DNA of 64,000 nucleotides from Coix lacryma-jobi var. lacryma-jobi (GCA_009763385.1 CM019828.1:19868822-19932821), one strand, 5' to 3'. Positions 9,090 to 20,912 are shown, counted from the stretch's first letter. Notes: generated from the sequence alone by a model not told the origin. Program-made: numbers and translations.

Positions 9090-10720
9090 ATCTCCCCCTT
9101 GATGAGTGCATTGTCAACTACTCACACAAATCACAATGGAAATAGAGGGAGGAAGAAGGAGAAGAGAGAACTCGACCAAATGACCCAAAAGCATAGCAAA
9201 GCCGAAGAAGGTCAAGTGGAAAGAGCGAAACAACTTGGTTCCCAAAGACATGGGCAACGGCTCGACGCAACCAAGCAAAGCAAAGCTAGCCCTCAAGAAG
9301 AGGTAGAACAGGCTCAACACCGCTAGCAAGAAACGGTTCGATACCAATTGAAAACCAAAAATCGAAGCAAAATGCTAGTTCCTCAAGATAGAGGCACAGA
9401 GGCTCAACACAACTAGCAAGAAAGCTCGATACTAACTGAAACCAACTGAAGCAAGGATGCGACTGCTAGTTCCTCAAGATAGAGGTAAAAGCTCAACACA
9501 ACTAGCAAAGCGCTCCGAACCAAATGGAAATTTCAAAAATTCAGCACGAGCAAACTCCCCCTTGCATGGTGCACACAACCGATTCCTCTCCCCTTAGTGA
9601 AACATGGGAGGCATGATTTGTCCAAATTTTCTCCCCCTTAGTTGAAAATGCACCATCAAGCAACAGGAGCTGAAAACAAGTTTCCCCCCCTTAGAAAATG
9701 CACCATCAATAGTGCCAACAAGAGAAGTTCTCCCCCTTTCAAAATGCATATGAGTCATAATGCAAGTTAGCAGCTCCAGAAATATAGTCAAGAAAATGCA
9801 AAGATGCTCTAAACAGTATAGCTCCAACGACTCACTGGAAAGCATACAAGCTACCGAAGGCTCAAACTGATCACCAATTATGAAATATGAACATTTGAGC
9901 ACAGTGAGCAGTTTTTAGCCAAAAAGGTATTCACCATCAAAATAGCACGAAACATGTATAGACAGGAAACCAATCAAGTGCTAAACATGTATACAAGGTG
10001 AACTACCCCTAGCACAGTTCAATCATCATGCCATAGAGTGAAACATATCTTGTGTATCCAAATTTTATCGGAGTTGCAGCGGTTAAGATTACACAAGTTA
10101 AAATTTCAGCATGTGATTGCGAGAGGTTGAAAGCTTGTCATTGCCTAACTTTTCAACTGTGCGAAGCCTATGCAGAAGCAATCAGAAGCTTAAGGCAACA
10201 GTTTCGGTCATACACTACACAGCTCAAGTTTAACTCAAAGTGCAATGAGAAACAGTCTCGAAACTGTGATGTGTTGACAAGCAATCTCATCTCGATCTTT
10301 TCAATTCACTTAAAACTTGGTTCAGATTTTATTGACAGAATATGAACAGACCAAGCAAGTGACAGACTCAGAACTAGAGACATAGCAACCTAGCATATAT
10401 GAAAAGCACGAGTGAATTCAACACACCCTACACATGCTAGTTGCATATCTCAATGGTGAACATTTTCAAATTTTAAGTTCATTAAGCAGGTTCACCATTC
10501 AAAATAGCTCAGCTCACAACATGTATTAGTTATCAGAAAGGGCATAAGCTACAAGCATCAACATATAGCATCAGAGCATACTAAACAGAGCATAATTACA
10601 TTCTAAAGATTATATACATGAAGCTCAGAATGTAAAAGCGTATGCTGAAATGCAAAAGAAAAGCAAAGCAAACGAGAAAATAGTCAGTCTATGATACAAT
10701 ATCCAAAATGTTTCCCCCAT
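9090..10720 (-). other. Element A 3' non-coding region with repeated polypurine tracts
   Basis: Between the pol stop and the 3' LTR there are 1.6 kb without a supported ORF. On the minus strand, tracts of the form AAGGGGGAGA occur near 9091, 9556, 9588, 9632, 9688 and 9733, several followed by the repeated phrase TTGATGGTGCATTTTC or a variant. Multiple PPT copies before the 3' LTR are a known Sirevirus signature. The tract touching the LTR (9090-9100) is the likely plus-strand primer. Confidence 0.75.
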
Positions 10721-12331
10721 CTAAAAGGGGAAACACACACCAAGCTCACCCCTCAACCGATTAAAGGTTGATTCGTCCAAAGGCTTGGTGAAAATATCAG
10801 CCAACTGATGATGAGTATCAACATGGCGAAGGTCGATATCACCCTTCTCATAGTGGTCTCGCAGAAAATGAAAGCACACATCAATGTGTTTGGTCTTCGA
10901 GTGAAGCACGGGGTTCTTAGCAACGCTAATCGCACTCGTGCTGTCACAAAGCAAAGGAACACGAGAAAAGCTCAGACCAAAATCACGCAAAGTGACCATC
11001 ATCCAAAGCAACTGGGAACAGCAGCTAGCCGCAGCAACATACTCAGCCTCCGTGGTAGACTGGGCGACACTAGACTGCTTGCGAGAAGACCACGATACAA
11101 GAGAAGAACCAATAAATTGGCAAGTCCCAGAAGTGGACTTGCGCTCAATGCGACAACCAGCAAAATCGGCATCGGAATAACCGCAAAGGGAGAGGGTGGA
11201 GGAAGCTGAATACCAAATCCCGAACTCAGGTGTGAAACGAAGGTACCTGAAAATGCGCTTCACCGCCTGATGGTGAGAAGTGCGCGGCGACGCCTGAAAG
11301 CGCGCACACAGACACACCGCGAACTGGATGTCCGGGCGTGTCGCCGTCAGGTAGAGCAGCGACCCGATCATGCTTCGGTACTCTTTCTGGCTCACAGCTT
11401 CTCCATCCTTGTCTGCATCCAGGGCAGTCGTGGTCGACATGGGTGTTGGAAGAGGCTTGGCCTCACCCATATCGAACCTCTTCAGCAAGTCCTTGGTATA
11501 CTTGCCCTGGTGCACAAACATCCCTTCTCGGGATTGCTTAATTTGCAATCCGAGAAAGAAAGTCAGCTCGCCCATCATACTCATCTCGAACTCCCTGCTC
11601 ATAGTATCTGCAAACTTGGTAACCAAAGCGTGAGAAGAACCACCAAAAATGATATCATCCACGTAAATCTGGACCAAGAGAGTGTTTTTGCCTTGCTTGA
11701 GGAGAAAGAACGTTTTATCCACACATCCCATTTTAAAACCCTTAGCAAGCAAAAAGGTTTTCAACCTATCATACCAGGCTCTAGGGGCTTGTTTCAAACC
11801 ATATAAAGCTTTGTGGAGTTTGAAAACATGGTTTGGAAACTTGGGATTTTCAAAACCGGGGGGTTGTTCAACATAAACCTCTTCTTCTATGTAGCCGTTT
11901 AAGAAGGCACTCTTGACATCCATTTGAAAAAGTTTGAAACCTTTGGATGTTGCAAAAGCCAAGAGTATCCTAATAGCCTCCAAACGAGCTACGGGAGCGA
12001 AAGTCTCCTCATAGTCTATCCCCTCCTTCTGACTATAGCCCTTCACTACAAGCCTGGCCTTGTTTCTAACAACGTGGCCATCCTCTCCTTGTTTTTTTTT
12101 GAAAACCCATTTTGTTCCAATGGGCTTACAGTCTGGAGGAGGTGGAACTAAAAACCAAACCCGATTTCGCTCAAAGTTCTCTAACTCCTCATGCATGGCA
12201 TTGACCCAATCCAGATCCGTCAAAGCGTGTCCAACATCTCGGGGCTCAAAATCAGCAACAAAAGCAGAATGAGCAAAGTGAGAGATTTGAGACCTGGACC
12301 GAGTGACACGTTCGTCAATGTTGTCGATCAT
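10721..12331 (-). CDS. Element A pol: reverse transcriptase and RNase H
   Basis: An open frame of 536 codons carries a Copia RT (about residues 35-280: WVFKKK, ARLVVKGYSQ, FQMDVKSAFLNG, ALYGLKQAPRAWY and the catalytic YVDDIIFG). RNase H follows (about residues 385-525: YSDADFAG, TTEAEYVA, CDSTSAI, TKHIDVCFHFLR). It ends with LADIFTKPLDE, as usual in Copia elements. The frame continues upstream beyond an in-frame TAG at 12353-12355, so the listed ATG is probably internal and this is the intact C-terminal part of a polyprotein. Role: copying element RNA into DNA in virus-like particles. Confidence 0.93.
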   Translation of the reverse strand: MIDNIDERVTRSRSQISHFAHSAFVADFEPRDVGHALTDLDWVNAMHEELENFERNRVWFLVPPPPDCKPIGTKWVFKKKQGEDGHVVRNKARLVVKGYSQKEGIDYEETFAPVARLEAIRILLAFATSKGFKLFQMDVKSAFLNGYIEEEVYVEQPPGFENPKFPNHVFKLHKALYGLKQAPRAWYDRLKTFLLAKGFKMGCVDKTFFLLKQGKNTLLVQIYVDDIIFGGSSHALVTKFADTMSREFEMSMMGELTFFLGLQIKQSREGMFVHQGKYTKDLLKRFDMGEAKPLPTPMSTTTALDADKDGEAVSQKEYRSMIGSLLYLTATRPDIQFAVCLCARFQASPRTSHHQAVKRIFRYLRFTPEFGIWYSASSTLSLCGYSDADFAGCRIERKSTSGTCQFIGSSLVSWSSRKQSSVAQSTTEAEYVAAASCCSQLLWMMVTLRDFGLSFSRVPLLCDSTSAISVAKNPVLHSKTKHIDVCFHFLRDHYEKGDIDLRHVDTHHQLADIFTKPLDESTFNRLRGELGVCFPF

Positions 12332-12352
12332 CTGCTGAGGGGGGTGTTGGCG

Positions 12353-13907
12353 CTAGATGTGTCGTGGCGCCTCCCGAGCAGACGTGATCTCCCCCTCAAC
12401 AGCAGCTGGTGCCTCCCCGGGTACAAAAGGTACCGCTCGGGGTGGCGGATCCCACGGCCCCCAGGAAGAAGACGTGTCGGGGCCGTGAGTCATCGTAGAA
12501 GCCGCTCCTTGCGGCACAGTAGGTGGAGGGGGTGCTGGATCATCCATACCTTCAGCACCCTCGTCCTCATCATCAAAAAGAGGCTCACCAACCTCATGAT
12601 CACCTGCACGCTCAAAACGAGAAGAAGGACAAACCATGGTCTCATCAAAGGTGACATCGGATGTCTCCATGACTTGGTTAGTGTCAAGGTTAAGTACACG
12701 ATAAGCTCGAGTGTGAGTGCCATAACCCAAAAACACACCGTCAGAAGAACGAGACTCAAACTTGTCCAAGTTGCCCTTTTTGAGTATAAAACAATGGCAA
12801 CCAAAAACTCGAAAATAACTCACCTTGGGGAGTTTTCCAAAACGCAACTCATAAGAAGTCTTTTTCAAGAAGGCTCGGAGAAAAATGCGATTGGAAATGG
12901 AGCATGCAGTGCTCATAGCTTCGGCCCAATATCGCCTAGGAGTCCTATGCTCATCGAGCATCGTCCTGGCCATCTCTACAAGGGTCCGATTCTTCCTCTC
13001 TACAACACCATTCTGGGGCGGTGTGTTGGGGGGAAGAAAACTGATGCTCTAAACCCAAAGAGTTACAAAACTTCTCAAAATCTGAATTCTTGAATTCGGA
13101 ACCATTATCACTCCTAATAGCTCGCATCGAGTTCAAAGGGAACTCGTTCTGAAGACGTAAAATCAGATTGCGAGCAAAGGAGAAAGTCTCGGTCTTCTCA
13201 GCTAAAAAGAAGACCCACGGATATCTCGAAAAGTCGTCAACAACAACAAGCATATACCACTTCCCCCCAACCGAGCTCACCCGAGCCGGACCAACAAGGT
13301 CCATGTGCAAAAGCTCTCCAGGGCGCTTGGTCATGACCTGAGTCACTGGATGGTGGGGGGCAGCAACCATCTTTCCATGTCTACAAGAATGGCAAACAAG
13401 ATCCTTCTCCATGGATAACTTGGGCAATCCTCGGATTAGGCCAAGTGAACTAAGCCTTGCAAGCAAGTCGAAGCTCAAATGTCCAAGCCTCCTATGCCAC
13501 TTCCAAAGATCAGAGGAGGAAGGTCCAGCCAAGAGACAACGAGAAACTCCAAATGACTCCGAGAAATCCGCACGAAAGACTTTCCCAAAGGGCGAAATCA
13601 CACAAACAAGATTGCCCTGAGGGTCCAAAATACGACTGAGATTCGGCTTAAAACGAATCTCATAGTCGTCATCAAAGAGTTGCGAAACAGAAAGAAGGTT
13701 AAAATGCAAGTTAGAAACAAGAGCAACATCGCGCAACACAAAATGCTCATTAACTCGCACCGACCCACGAGACAGCACTCTACCTTTGCTATTGTCGCCG
13801 AAGGTGATAAACTCCTTTCCGGCGACTGGACTAAGACTGGAGAACCACTTGGCGTTTCCGGTCATGTGCCTCGAGCAACCGGAATCCACCAACCAAACGT
13901 TCTCCAA
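12353..13907 (-). pseudogene. Element A pol: protease and integrase, broken
   Basis: Reading starts with the aspartic protease motif DSGCSRHMTG, followed by a GAG-pre-integrase zinc region (HRRLGH and CHSC) and the integrase core with its first two acidic residues (HMDLVGP, RSDNGSEF). A frameshift at a C/G run near 13020-13035 moves the third catalytic Glu segment (ERKN) into another frame, which continues as a second open piece (12973-12353) covering the integrase C-terminus (FRVFGC, FLGYG). That piece ends at an in-frame TAG (12353-12355), eight codons before the RT frame. Both lesions would stop synthesis of the full polyprotein. Confidence 0.9.
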
Positions 13908-13921
13908 TCGTTTTACCTACA

Positions 13922-15235
13922 TCAATAAAAAGACATAGGGTGAGCATACGGTCCAACACTGGGGTTAGTGAAGTAGGAAGAATACCAGTGTTGGGCCGGC
14001 TGCTCAAAAGAACGGTTAGTAGAAAAACCATTCCTAGCACGCCCACGGGGAAAGCGATCACCACGCTGAGGAAAACGTGGTCCGCTGGGGAAGGAGCGCT
14101 CACCGCGATACTCAAAACACGGTGGAGGAAAATGCTCAACTACAAAGCCACCGCCACGAGGTCCATAGCCTACAACTGCAGGCTCCCGCCGGGCATGACC
14201 TCTCCGCTGCCTAGGCTTGGGAACTTGAGGTTCTGGACCTCTAGGCCTAGCAGCTCTCCTTGGAGCTCTCCTCTGAACATTTGGCACATGTACATCATGG
14301 AAAGGATGGTACATGTCCGGATTGTTCATCTCCCTAGCACGGCACGCCTCTCTCTTGCGCCGAAAGCAGAACTCACTCAAGTGTCCATCTCTCCCACAAT
14401 GCTCACAATGGTACCTCACCGCTCTCAAAGGAGGTTGTTGGTACTCATGGTAGTGGGTGTGGATCACTTTGCCCTTCTGTGGCATAAGCTCCTCCTGGAT
14501 GGGTGGCATGGTGTCAAGCTTGTTCTTGAGGTGGTTCGGTTTTGGAGCCCATGATTGTTTCTTGGGTGGAGCTCTCGGGGGTTCAACAAAGATCCCATCC
14601 TTGGTGTTAGGCTTGAGAGGCTCTTTGGGTGGAATCTTGGTAAGCTTGGGAGTAGTGGTGGAGTTAGGCTTCTCACATGGGTTCAGACCACTCGACTCTC
14701 CAATCTTGCCAAAAGATGACACATCAACACCCGGAGCAAAACCTACACCAGGACCTCCAGCAGCTCGCTTGAATTGGGAGATCATCATCCCGAGCTGTGG
14801 CTCACCACTAGACACCCATGACAAGATGGTCCGAAGGTATGTGTTTTCTTCCTCGGTTTGCATCTTGTCATGCTTCACGTTTGCGATCTCCATCTCCAAA
14901 CCCTCACAAAGAACACACCTAGCCACACATGTGCTACCTGAGTTGGCCTCTTCAAGAGACACAATCTTGGCATTCTTCTCTGCCAACTCAGATTGCAAGA
15001 CAGGACAAGTCTTGCAGGCACCCAACAGCATGGGTCTAGCCCGGAGCTCATCCACCTCTCCTACCAATGCAACATACTTACCTCTCAAAGTGAGAAGGTT
15101 AGTCATGTGCTTGGTGCACATCTCACACTCCTCCTCGGTGACAACAACGGTGGACTTGACAGCTTCAAGTTCCTTCACCGTATCCTCCCACTTCTGCCTA
15201 AACTCCTTGCGCTCTCTAGCGGCATGCCTAAGCAA
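13922..15235 (-). pseudogene. Element A gag, C-terminal half: coiled coil and zinc knuckle
   Basis: The 437-codon frame begins with a charged coiled coil (about residues 1-110: RKEFRQKWEDTVKELEAV) and a Cys-rich patch. A basic, proline-rich middle follows, then a CX2CX4HX4C zinc knuckle (CEHCGRDGHLSEFC, about residue 280) and an Arg/Gly-rich tail. A long gag with a coiled coil and more than one knuckle is usual in Sireviruses, where it makes the particle and binds RNA. It is separated from the N-terminal gag by a nonsense codon and a frame change (15235-15530). The protease lies in another frame just downstream, after a TGA at 13922-13924. Confidence 0.8.
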
Positions 15236-15527
15236 CTTATCCTGACTAAGGAGCCTGGCAGTAAGCTTCTCGACCTCAGCAGAAAGCTCGTCGGGGGGTC
15301 AGAGATACCTGGGAGGTGTCGTCGTCGTCGTTCCGAGGGGTCTCCTCCAGCTCGCCGTCGACCTCCTTGCCGAGGGCCATGGTGCAGAAGCCGTCGTCGT
15401 CGGCGAAGAAGCAGAGACCGTTCAGCTTGTCCTCGATCTTCTTCTTCTTCTCGGACTCGTCGTCGCTTGAGGAAGCGAAGTCGTCGTCCGAGTCGTCGAC
15501 GTCGCTGAGCGTGGTGAAGAAAGCACG

Positions 15528-16547
15528 CTACTCAGCCTGGGCCTTCTCCAAGTACTTCATCTTGATGTACTCCTTGTTGAAGCCGCCCTTCCGCTTGTGC
15601 CTTGCGGGGACGTACTTCTCCTTGCATTTGTCGGAGTCGTACTTGTGCCCATGATCGCCCTTCCCAGATGAGTGCTTCTTCTTGGGACAGTTGGCGATGA
15701 AGTGGTTGGGGTCGCCGTAGTCGTAGCATCCAGAGCGTCCTCCTCCGCGGCGACGGTTCATGCGGTTGTTGTGGAACCGCGAGAACCGGTTGGCGAGCAT
15801 AGCCAGCTCGTCATCCCCCAAAGACTCCAGCTGCTCCTCTGTGACAGAAAAGAGAGAAGAGAGTGCAAAACCTCCAGAGGAGTTAGCAGAAGAGCCAGAA
15901 AGCAAAGCCATCGACGGGCCAGAAGGATTTTCATAAGAAGCCCTCGCCATGGCATCGATCTCACTGGACTTGAGCTTACTGAAGAGCTCGTCGCACGTGA
16001 GGGTCTCATAGTTAGGCGATTCGATGATCGCCTGAACCTTGGAATCCCACACCGACCGATCAAGGGTATGCAAAAGCTTGAGAGCCCTCTCATGATCGTC
16101 GAAAGGCAACAACTCCTTGTTAGCCCTCATCCTGTTGACAATCACCTGAAAGCGAGCGAATAAACTTTCTATGCTCTCGCCAGGCATATGTCGAAAGTTC
16201 TCATACTCTCGCTTGAACGACTTATAGAGACGGGTTTTGACTTGAGAGGTTCCCTCATGGAAACGCATGAGGGTAGCCCAAATCTCCCGAGCCGTAGCGA
16301 GGTGAGAAACGCGATCAAACTCACTCATGCTCAGACATGAGAAAAGAGCATTACGGGCTCGGCTATTGGCATCGTGCTCATCGATCTGAAGCTGAGAGAC
16401 ACGAGCAGCCAAGACCACGTAATCGGCAAAGTTGCAAATATCCCAAATGGAAGCACCCAAACTCTGCAGATAGGCCGACATGCGTATCTTCCAATACGCA
16501 TAGTTCGTCCCATCAAAAAACGGCGGTTTGCCCACGCCGCAATCCAT
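15528..16547 (-). CDS. Element A gag, N-terminal part (UBN2-type), ends at a TAG
   Basis: The 339-codon frame starts at the first ATG after the primer site. It has the Copia gag opening (FFDGTNYAYWKIRM), a UBN2-like helical region (IWATLMRFHEGTSQVKTRLY) and a basic RNRMNRRRGGGR patch. The zinc knuckle near residue 277 is defective: it reads CYDYG-X4-H-X4-C, with Tyr in place of the second metal-binding Cys. The frame ends at a TAG (15528-15530), beyond which an acidic linker rich in Asp, Ser and Glu continues in the same phase until about 15290. The nonsense codon is probably decay. Confidence 0.87.
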   Translation of the reverse strand: MDCGVGKPPFFDGTNYAYWKIRMSAYLQSLGASIWDICNFADYVVLAARVSQLQIDEHDANSRARNALFSCLSMSEFDRVSHLATAREIWATLMRFHEGTSQVKTRLYKSFKREYENFRHMPGESIESLFARFQVIVNRMRANKELLPFDDHERALKLLHTLDRSVWDSKVQAIIESPNYETLTCDELFSKLKSSEIDAMARASYENPSGPSMALLSGSSANSSGGFALSSLFSVTEEQLESLGDDELAMLANRFSRFHNNRMNRRRGGGRSGCYDYGDPNHFIANCPKKKHSSGKGDHGHKYDSDKCKEKYVPARHKRKGGFNKEYIKMKYLEKAQAE

Positions 16548-16596
16548 GTCGCCTTCTGTGGATCTGGAACCGGCTAAAGTGGAAGATCCTTAACCC

Positions 16597-16608
16597 GCTC
16601 CGATACCA
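16597..16608 (-). other. Element A primer binding site (initiator Met tRNA type)
   Basis: On the minus strand TGGTATCGGAGC begins two bases after the 5' LTR. It is the usual Copia/Sirevirus primer site, with one difference from the TGGTATCAGAGC form. Its place fixes the element orientation. Confidence 0.85.
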
Positions 16609-17935
16609 ATTGAAGGACCGAGAATGCACTAGCAAGGCGACCAGAGGGGGGGGGGTGAATGGGAGCCAACAAAATTTCTCTTGAAACTTTGGCCAAATGT
16701 CCCAAAATCAACCCCCGAAAGCTACGACCAAAACCGTGATGCCCACGACCCTTGGAAGAGGGTGGATGATCCCTAGGATCACAGCGAGGCACCACAAAGC
16801 GATAGCGAACCAAACGCCAAAAGCACCGGAACAAGTTCGACCCTCAAAAACCAAGTCCCGAACGTAGATAGACGGCTACGTCGAGAAACTCCCAAATACC
16901 TGTGCTAACGAGTAGCAAAGATACCTAGAGAGGTTTCTTGATCAACTCTAGGGCCAAACGGAAAGTCCGGAAACCAAACGAACAAGCCGGGAGAGCAAAC
17001 GCACCAAAACGCAACCTTCAGGCAAATCCCGGACTGTCCGGCTGAAAGGTCCTTGTTTGGTTTTGGTAATTGAGTGACAACTTAGGTGGACTAATATGTG
17101 TTTGAAGTGAATTACACAGGTGATTAGTCCACAGGTGACCATGTGTGAGCAACATATGCCATAAAGGTGAATTGGCTTGGAGGATGTTGCAAGGCTCACA
17201 CATGTGAAGAAGGAGCTTAATGCACATGAAACATGACATGTGGTCATGTGGCTAAGATGGTGAAGATCAAGGCAAGACTTGGCTTGATGGACCGGTTGCG
17301 AAGGTGAAGGGCAAGTTGGAGGCTTTGAAGCCGTTGGTACCGAGTGTCGGGAGGCTTAAGCAAAGACTTGGCGCCGAAGGACCGAAGCAATGGTGAAGAG
17401 CAAATGAGGTCAAGATCGATGGACCATGGAGGCCATGTGATGATATGAAGTGGATCATATCATTTGATGATAGGTTGGTGCATGTGTTGCATCAACACCG
17501 AAGGAGATGGAATGGAATGCGCAAGGCAAAGGTATATTTGTAGGGCATTTCATTTCACCGGTCATAGGTGTGTAGAGAAGTTGATGACCGGGTTTAGGAT
17601 AGATGGTCGTACTATCAAGAGGAGCAAACTTGTTTGCATATCGGTCATCTAGTGCCACTTGAGCGATCTAACATTGCGATGTTGCTAGGATCGAGTGGCG
17701 TGGTGAGAGCAAGTGAAAAATCCTTTGAATATGTTTGTGAAAAATGCTAACACACATGCACATGATGTTGTACACTTGGTGGTGTTGGCACATTTGCAAA
17801 GGAGAAGTTGTTTTGAAAAGAAGTTGTGTTGAAAGGAGGTGTGGAGAAGTGGGAGAAACTAGTGTATAGTCCCTCTCCCTCCTGCCGAGCTTGCGAGGCA
17901 GGATTCTGCGGTTTTCGGAGGAGAAGTGGTGTGCT

Positions 17936-18520
17936 CCGGGTGCATCGGACGCTGGTCCGAGGGGCATCGGACACTGGGCAGAGCGTCCGATGGCAAACCC
18001 TAGATGAAGTCTGTTGCAGAGGATGCATCGGACGCTGGTCCGAGCGTCCGATGGCAAACCCTAGTTTCTGTCAGAGGTTGAAGGAGCAACGGACGCTGGC
18101 AACGGACGCTGAGGAAGCAATGTTGCAGAGTCTGATGCAGGTGACGTGGCACGAGCGAGCTTTCCAGGGAGCATCGGACGCTGGCCTGCGTCCGATGTGG
18201 AACCATCGGACGCGTCCGATGTATTTCTGCCCTCTCTGGAACCTCTCTGGTGTGACATCGGATGCTGGGGGTCGAGCGTCCGATGCTAGAGTCTCGGTGC
18301 GTCCGATGTGAGGGCGATCTTGCACAGATTTGAGCAGAGGCATCGGAGCGTCCGATGCTAGGCATCGGCGCGTCCGATGCCACTTTAACTGGCGCGGGAA
18401 GTAATATAGCCGTTGGGATCGCCCGACCGATGTTGAACGTGGGGGACACGTGGCGAGCATCCGAGCATCGGATGCTGGCCTCAGCGTCCGATGGTCCCGA
18501 CTGGAGCGTCCGATGGTAGC
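17936..18520. repeat. CATCGGACGC / GCGTCCGATG array in solo LTR F
   Basis: About a dozen copies of the decamer CATCGGACGC, its reverse complement GCGTCCGATG or one-base variants lie here. They are often arranged head to head across a short spacer so that they form inverted pairs. The array ends some 45 bases before the TATA box. The same motif is in the LTR and internal region of element C. Confidence 0.85.
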
Positions 18521-18565
18521 GCTGGTTGCCCAGTGAAGGGGCAACGGCTAGTTAGCCCTTGGGGC

Positions 18566-18573
18566 TATAAATA
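18566..18573 (+). promoter_or_regulatory. TATA box of solo LTR F
   Basis: TATAAATA preceded by GGGGC lies just downstream of the palindrome array, in the place expected for the U3/R promoter of a Copia LTR. Confidence 0.6.
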
Positions 18574-19676
18574 GCGTTGGTAACCGGCCTTGGGCTGGGG
18601 GTTGAGCACTCCAAAGCCTTGGTGGCTGGTGTGGATGTGCTTGGGAGCCCTCTAACTCACTTGTGCTTGCTAGTGTGCGATTCGATAGCGAGTGAGTGAT
18701 CGCTAGTGCGTTGCATTGAGAGATAGCATCGAGTGGCACTAGGTGATCATGTTGCAAGCCGGTGGTGGTTGTTACTCTTGGAGGTTGCCACCTCCTAGAC
18801 GGCTTGGTGATCGAGTCTCCGTCGTGAAGCCCGCGTGAAGATTGTGCGTGGCTCCGGAGAAGCTTTGTGAGGGGCATTGTGCTCACCCCGCGGGAGATCG
18901 CGAAGAGCAACTCTAGTAGAAGAGAGGCGCGAAGAGCGCCAAGTGGTCCGGCCGGATCGAAGCTAGAGCTCTTGGTGAGCACTCCATCGTGGAGACTGTG
19001 ACCTAGGGTCACCACTAGCAAGAGGATCGGCGGCAACCTTGGGCTTGCCTCAACGGGGACTAGCTTGGTGGCGACCAAGTGAACCTCGGGATAAAATCAC
19101 CGTGTCAACCTTGTTCATCCCGTTGGTTTGCATTCCCCATACACAAGCTTGTAATTACTTTCATATATATTGTGCGTGTGTAGTTGTTCTTGTAATTAGT
19201 TAGCTTGTGTAGCCTGCTAGTTACCTCTCTTAGCTTGTGTAGCCTAGAAGTAGCTCTCTTGCATGACTAGTTAACTTGTAGTCTTGCTAGTCACATTGCT
19301 TAGTTTGAGTAGCTAAGTTGAGCTCTCTAATTTGGCTTGTGTAGCCTTGTTATTGAGCATTGCTAGTGAGCTTAGGAGCTTTGTGCTTTGCTTACTAGAT
19401 TGTGTAGGAGCTCCCTGGTGTTTGAGTACTAGTTACTTAGGTTTGTGTAATCTTGCAAGCTAGATTGGTTAGGTGAGCTCTAGCTAGCCCGACACCTTAT
19501 TTGCATTGATTAGGATCTTTTGTAAGGTGTCATAGAGTATAAGTAGAGGGGTGTAGTCTTGGCTAGACCGATAGTTTTAATTCCGCATTTGTTTCGGTTA
19601 GCCGGTAAGATTATTTTTAGAAAAGACTATTCACCCCCCTCTAGTCCGCCATCTCGACCCTTCACCGGCCCTGGGG

Positions 19677-19921
19677 TCCCGGACTGTCCGCGGTACTGCC
19701 GGACTGTCCGCGACTTGATGGCGGACTGTCCGCCGGCCGAATGGACCAAACAGCAACCTTGCTGAAAGTCCCCTGGTCGGCTCCCGGACTGTCCGCGAGT
19801 TAGATCGGCGGACTGTCCGCTGGTCACTCTGGACCAAACCAGCCTAGCCGCGCAACCACTGAACAAGCTGGAGCCCAACCCCCGGACTGTCCGCGCCCCT
19901 GGTGGCGGACTGTCCGCGGAT
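19677..19921. repeat. CGGACTGTCCG array in the 5' LTR of A
   Basis: This is the counterpart of the array at 7457-7720. Solo LTR F landed next to the first palindrome of the array (17030-17041). Confidence 0.8.
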
Positions 19922-20717
19922 GAACAGAGAGGGCGATTTTGATCGCCCCTCTCACGAATCCTCTCAAATCCGAATCAAAACTCAATCCCACGTTCCCAAA
20001 CTTGGAGAAGATGATCACGAGGTAGTTAGAAGACTATCCCCAAGAAATCATCCGCTCAAATCAACTCAAACACCGGGAAATCGAAAGGGGAGGAGAATGA
20101 ACCGAAAAAGAGCCACGAAAACGAAATCAACCCGATCTACTTGTTCGTGAGGAGTTAGATGAATTCCTTTGGTTGAAATGACCTTCTCACTATAAAGAAC
20201 AAGAAGATTCAAACAAATTTCGCAAAGACGCACTAGAGAGGGAGATCGAGTGACGGGAAAATCGCAGAGAAACGAAGAACGCGAAGAACACGAACCAAAA
20301 CGCGAATCAAGTCATCGATCTGCAACCGTGTGGCTACCACACGCTACAACATTGAGGATACGGCCTCACTTCCTCAAAATCTCCAGTACACAGAGGTATG
20401 GTTCTCTACGGATCTCAGCTAGCTACAGCAGGGGATTGGGAGAGCAGGAAACCCTAGAAGCAAAGAGCAAATGACTGAGATAGATGGGGAGGTGGGTGTC
20501 TCCCCCTACTTATCCTAATTCTAAATATTCCTAATTCCCACTCTACCCCTAACTACTTACAGAGCGAACCAGCTAAACCCTAAGGTTATTCTGGACCAAC
20601 TCGATGGTAGGTGGATCCGACGGCCACGCCCGCACAACTGGTAGCGTTGCCTCGACGCAACCTCACCGATTGCCGCCACGTGCCACCACCGCTCTGCGTC
20701 CTCTTCACGGACTCCGC

Positions 20718-20912
20718 CCCCGGTTTTGTGGCACAAACCGGGAAACCAGCCTCCAAGTCCATCCCCTGGTTTTGAGGCCAAAACCAGGAAACCCATCAGC
20801 ACCTAGGTTTTGAGGCCCAAACCTGGAAACCGTCCTCAGCCCGAGTTTTGTGGCCAAACTCGGAAACCATCCGCGCCCAGGTTTTGAGGCCCAAACCTGG
20901 AAACCGCCTACC
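20718..20912. repeat. Five hairpin units with co-varying arms, 5' LTR of A
   Basis: The units match those at 8518-8700. Here the fifth unit pairs fully (ACCTGG), whereas the other LTR has ACCTAG at that place. Confidence 0.8.

Larger units (their letters stand above)
17043..19664 (+). mobile_element. Solo LTR F (Sirevirus-like) inside the 5' LTR of A
   Basis: A 2,622 bp segment starts TGAAAGGTCC and ends GACCCTTCA, flanked by a perfect duplication CCGGC (17038-17042, 19665-19669). It has no coding region and no second LTR, so it is an LTR left by recombination between the two LTRs of a former element. TATAAATA at 18566-18573 and the terminal CACCCCCCTCTAG motif give plus orientation. It carries its own array of CATCGGACGC/GCGTCCGATG palindromes. 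It is younger than A. Confidence 0.9.

Noticed and set aside
12191..13093. 300-codon plus-strand ORF
   Set aside because: It lies exactly antisense to the RT/integrase frames of element A, where constraint on the coding strand keeps the opposite frame open. No domain is visible.
14457..15245. 262-codon plus-strand ORF
   Set aside because: Antisense shadow of the gag coiled-coil region of element A.
17936..18520. CRISPR-like regularly spaced repeat
   Set aside because: Repeats are short, inverted as well as direct, unevenly spaced and inside a plant LTR; there are no cas genes.
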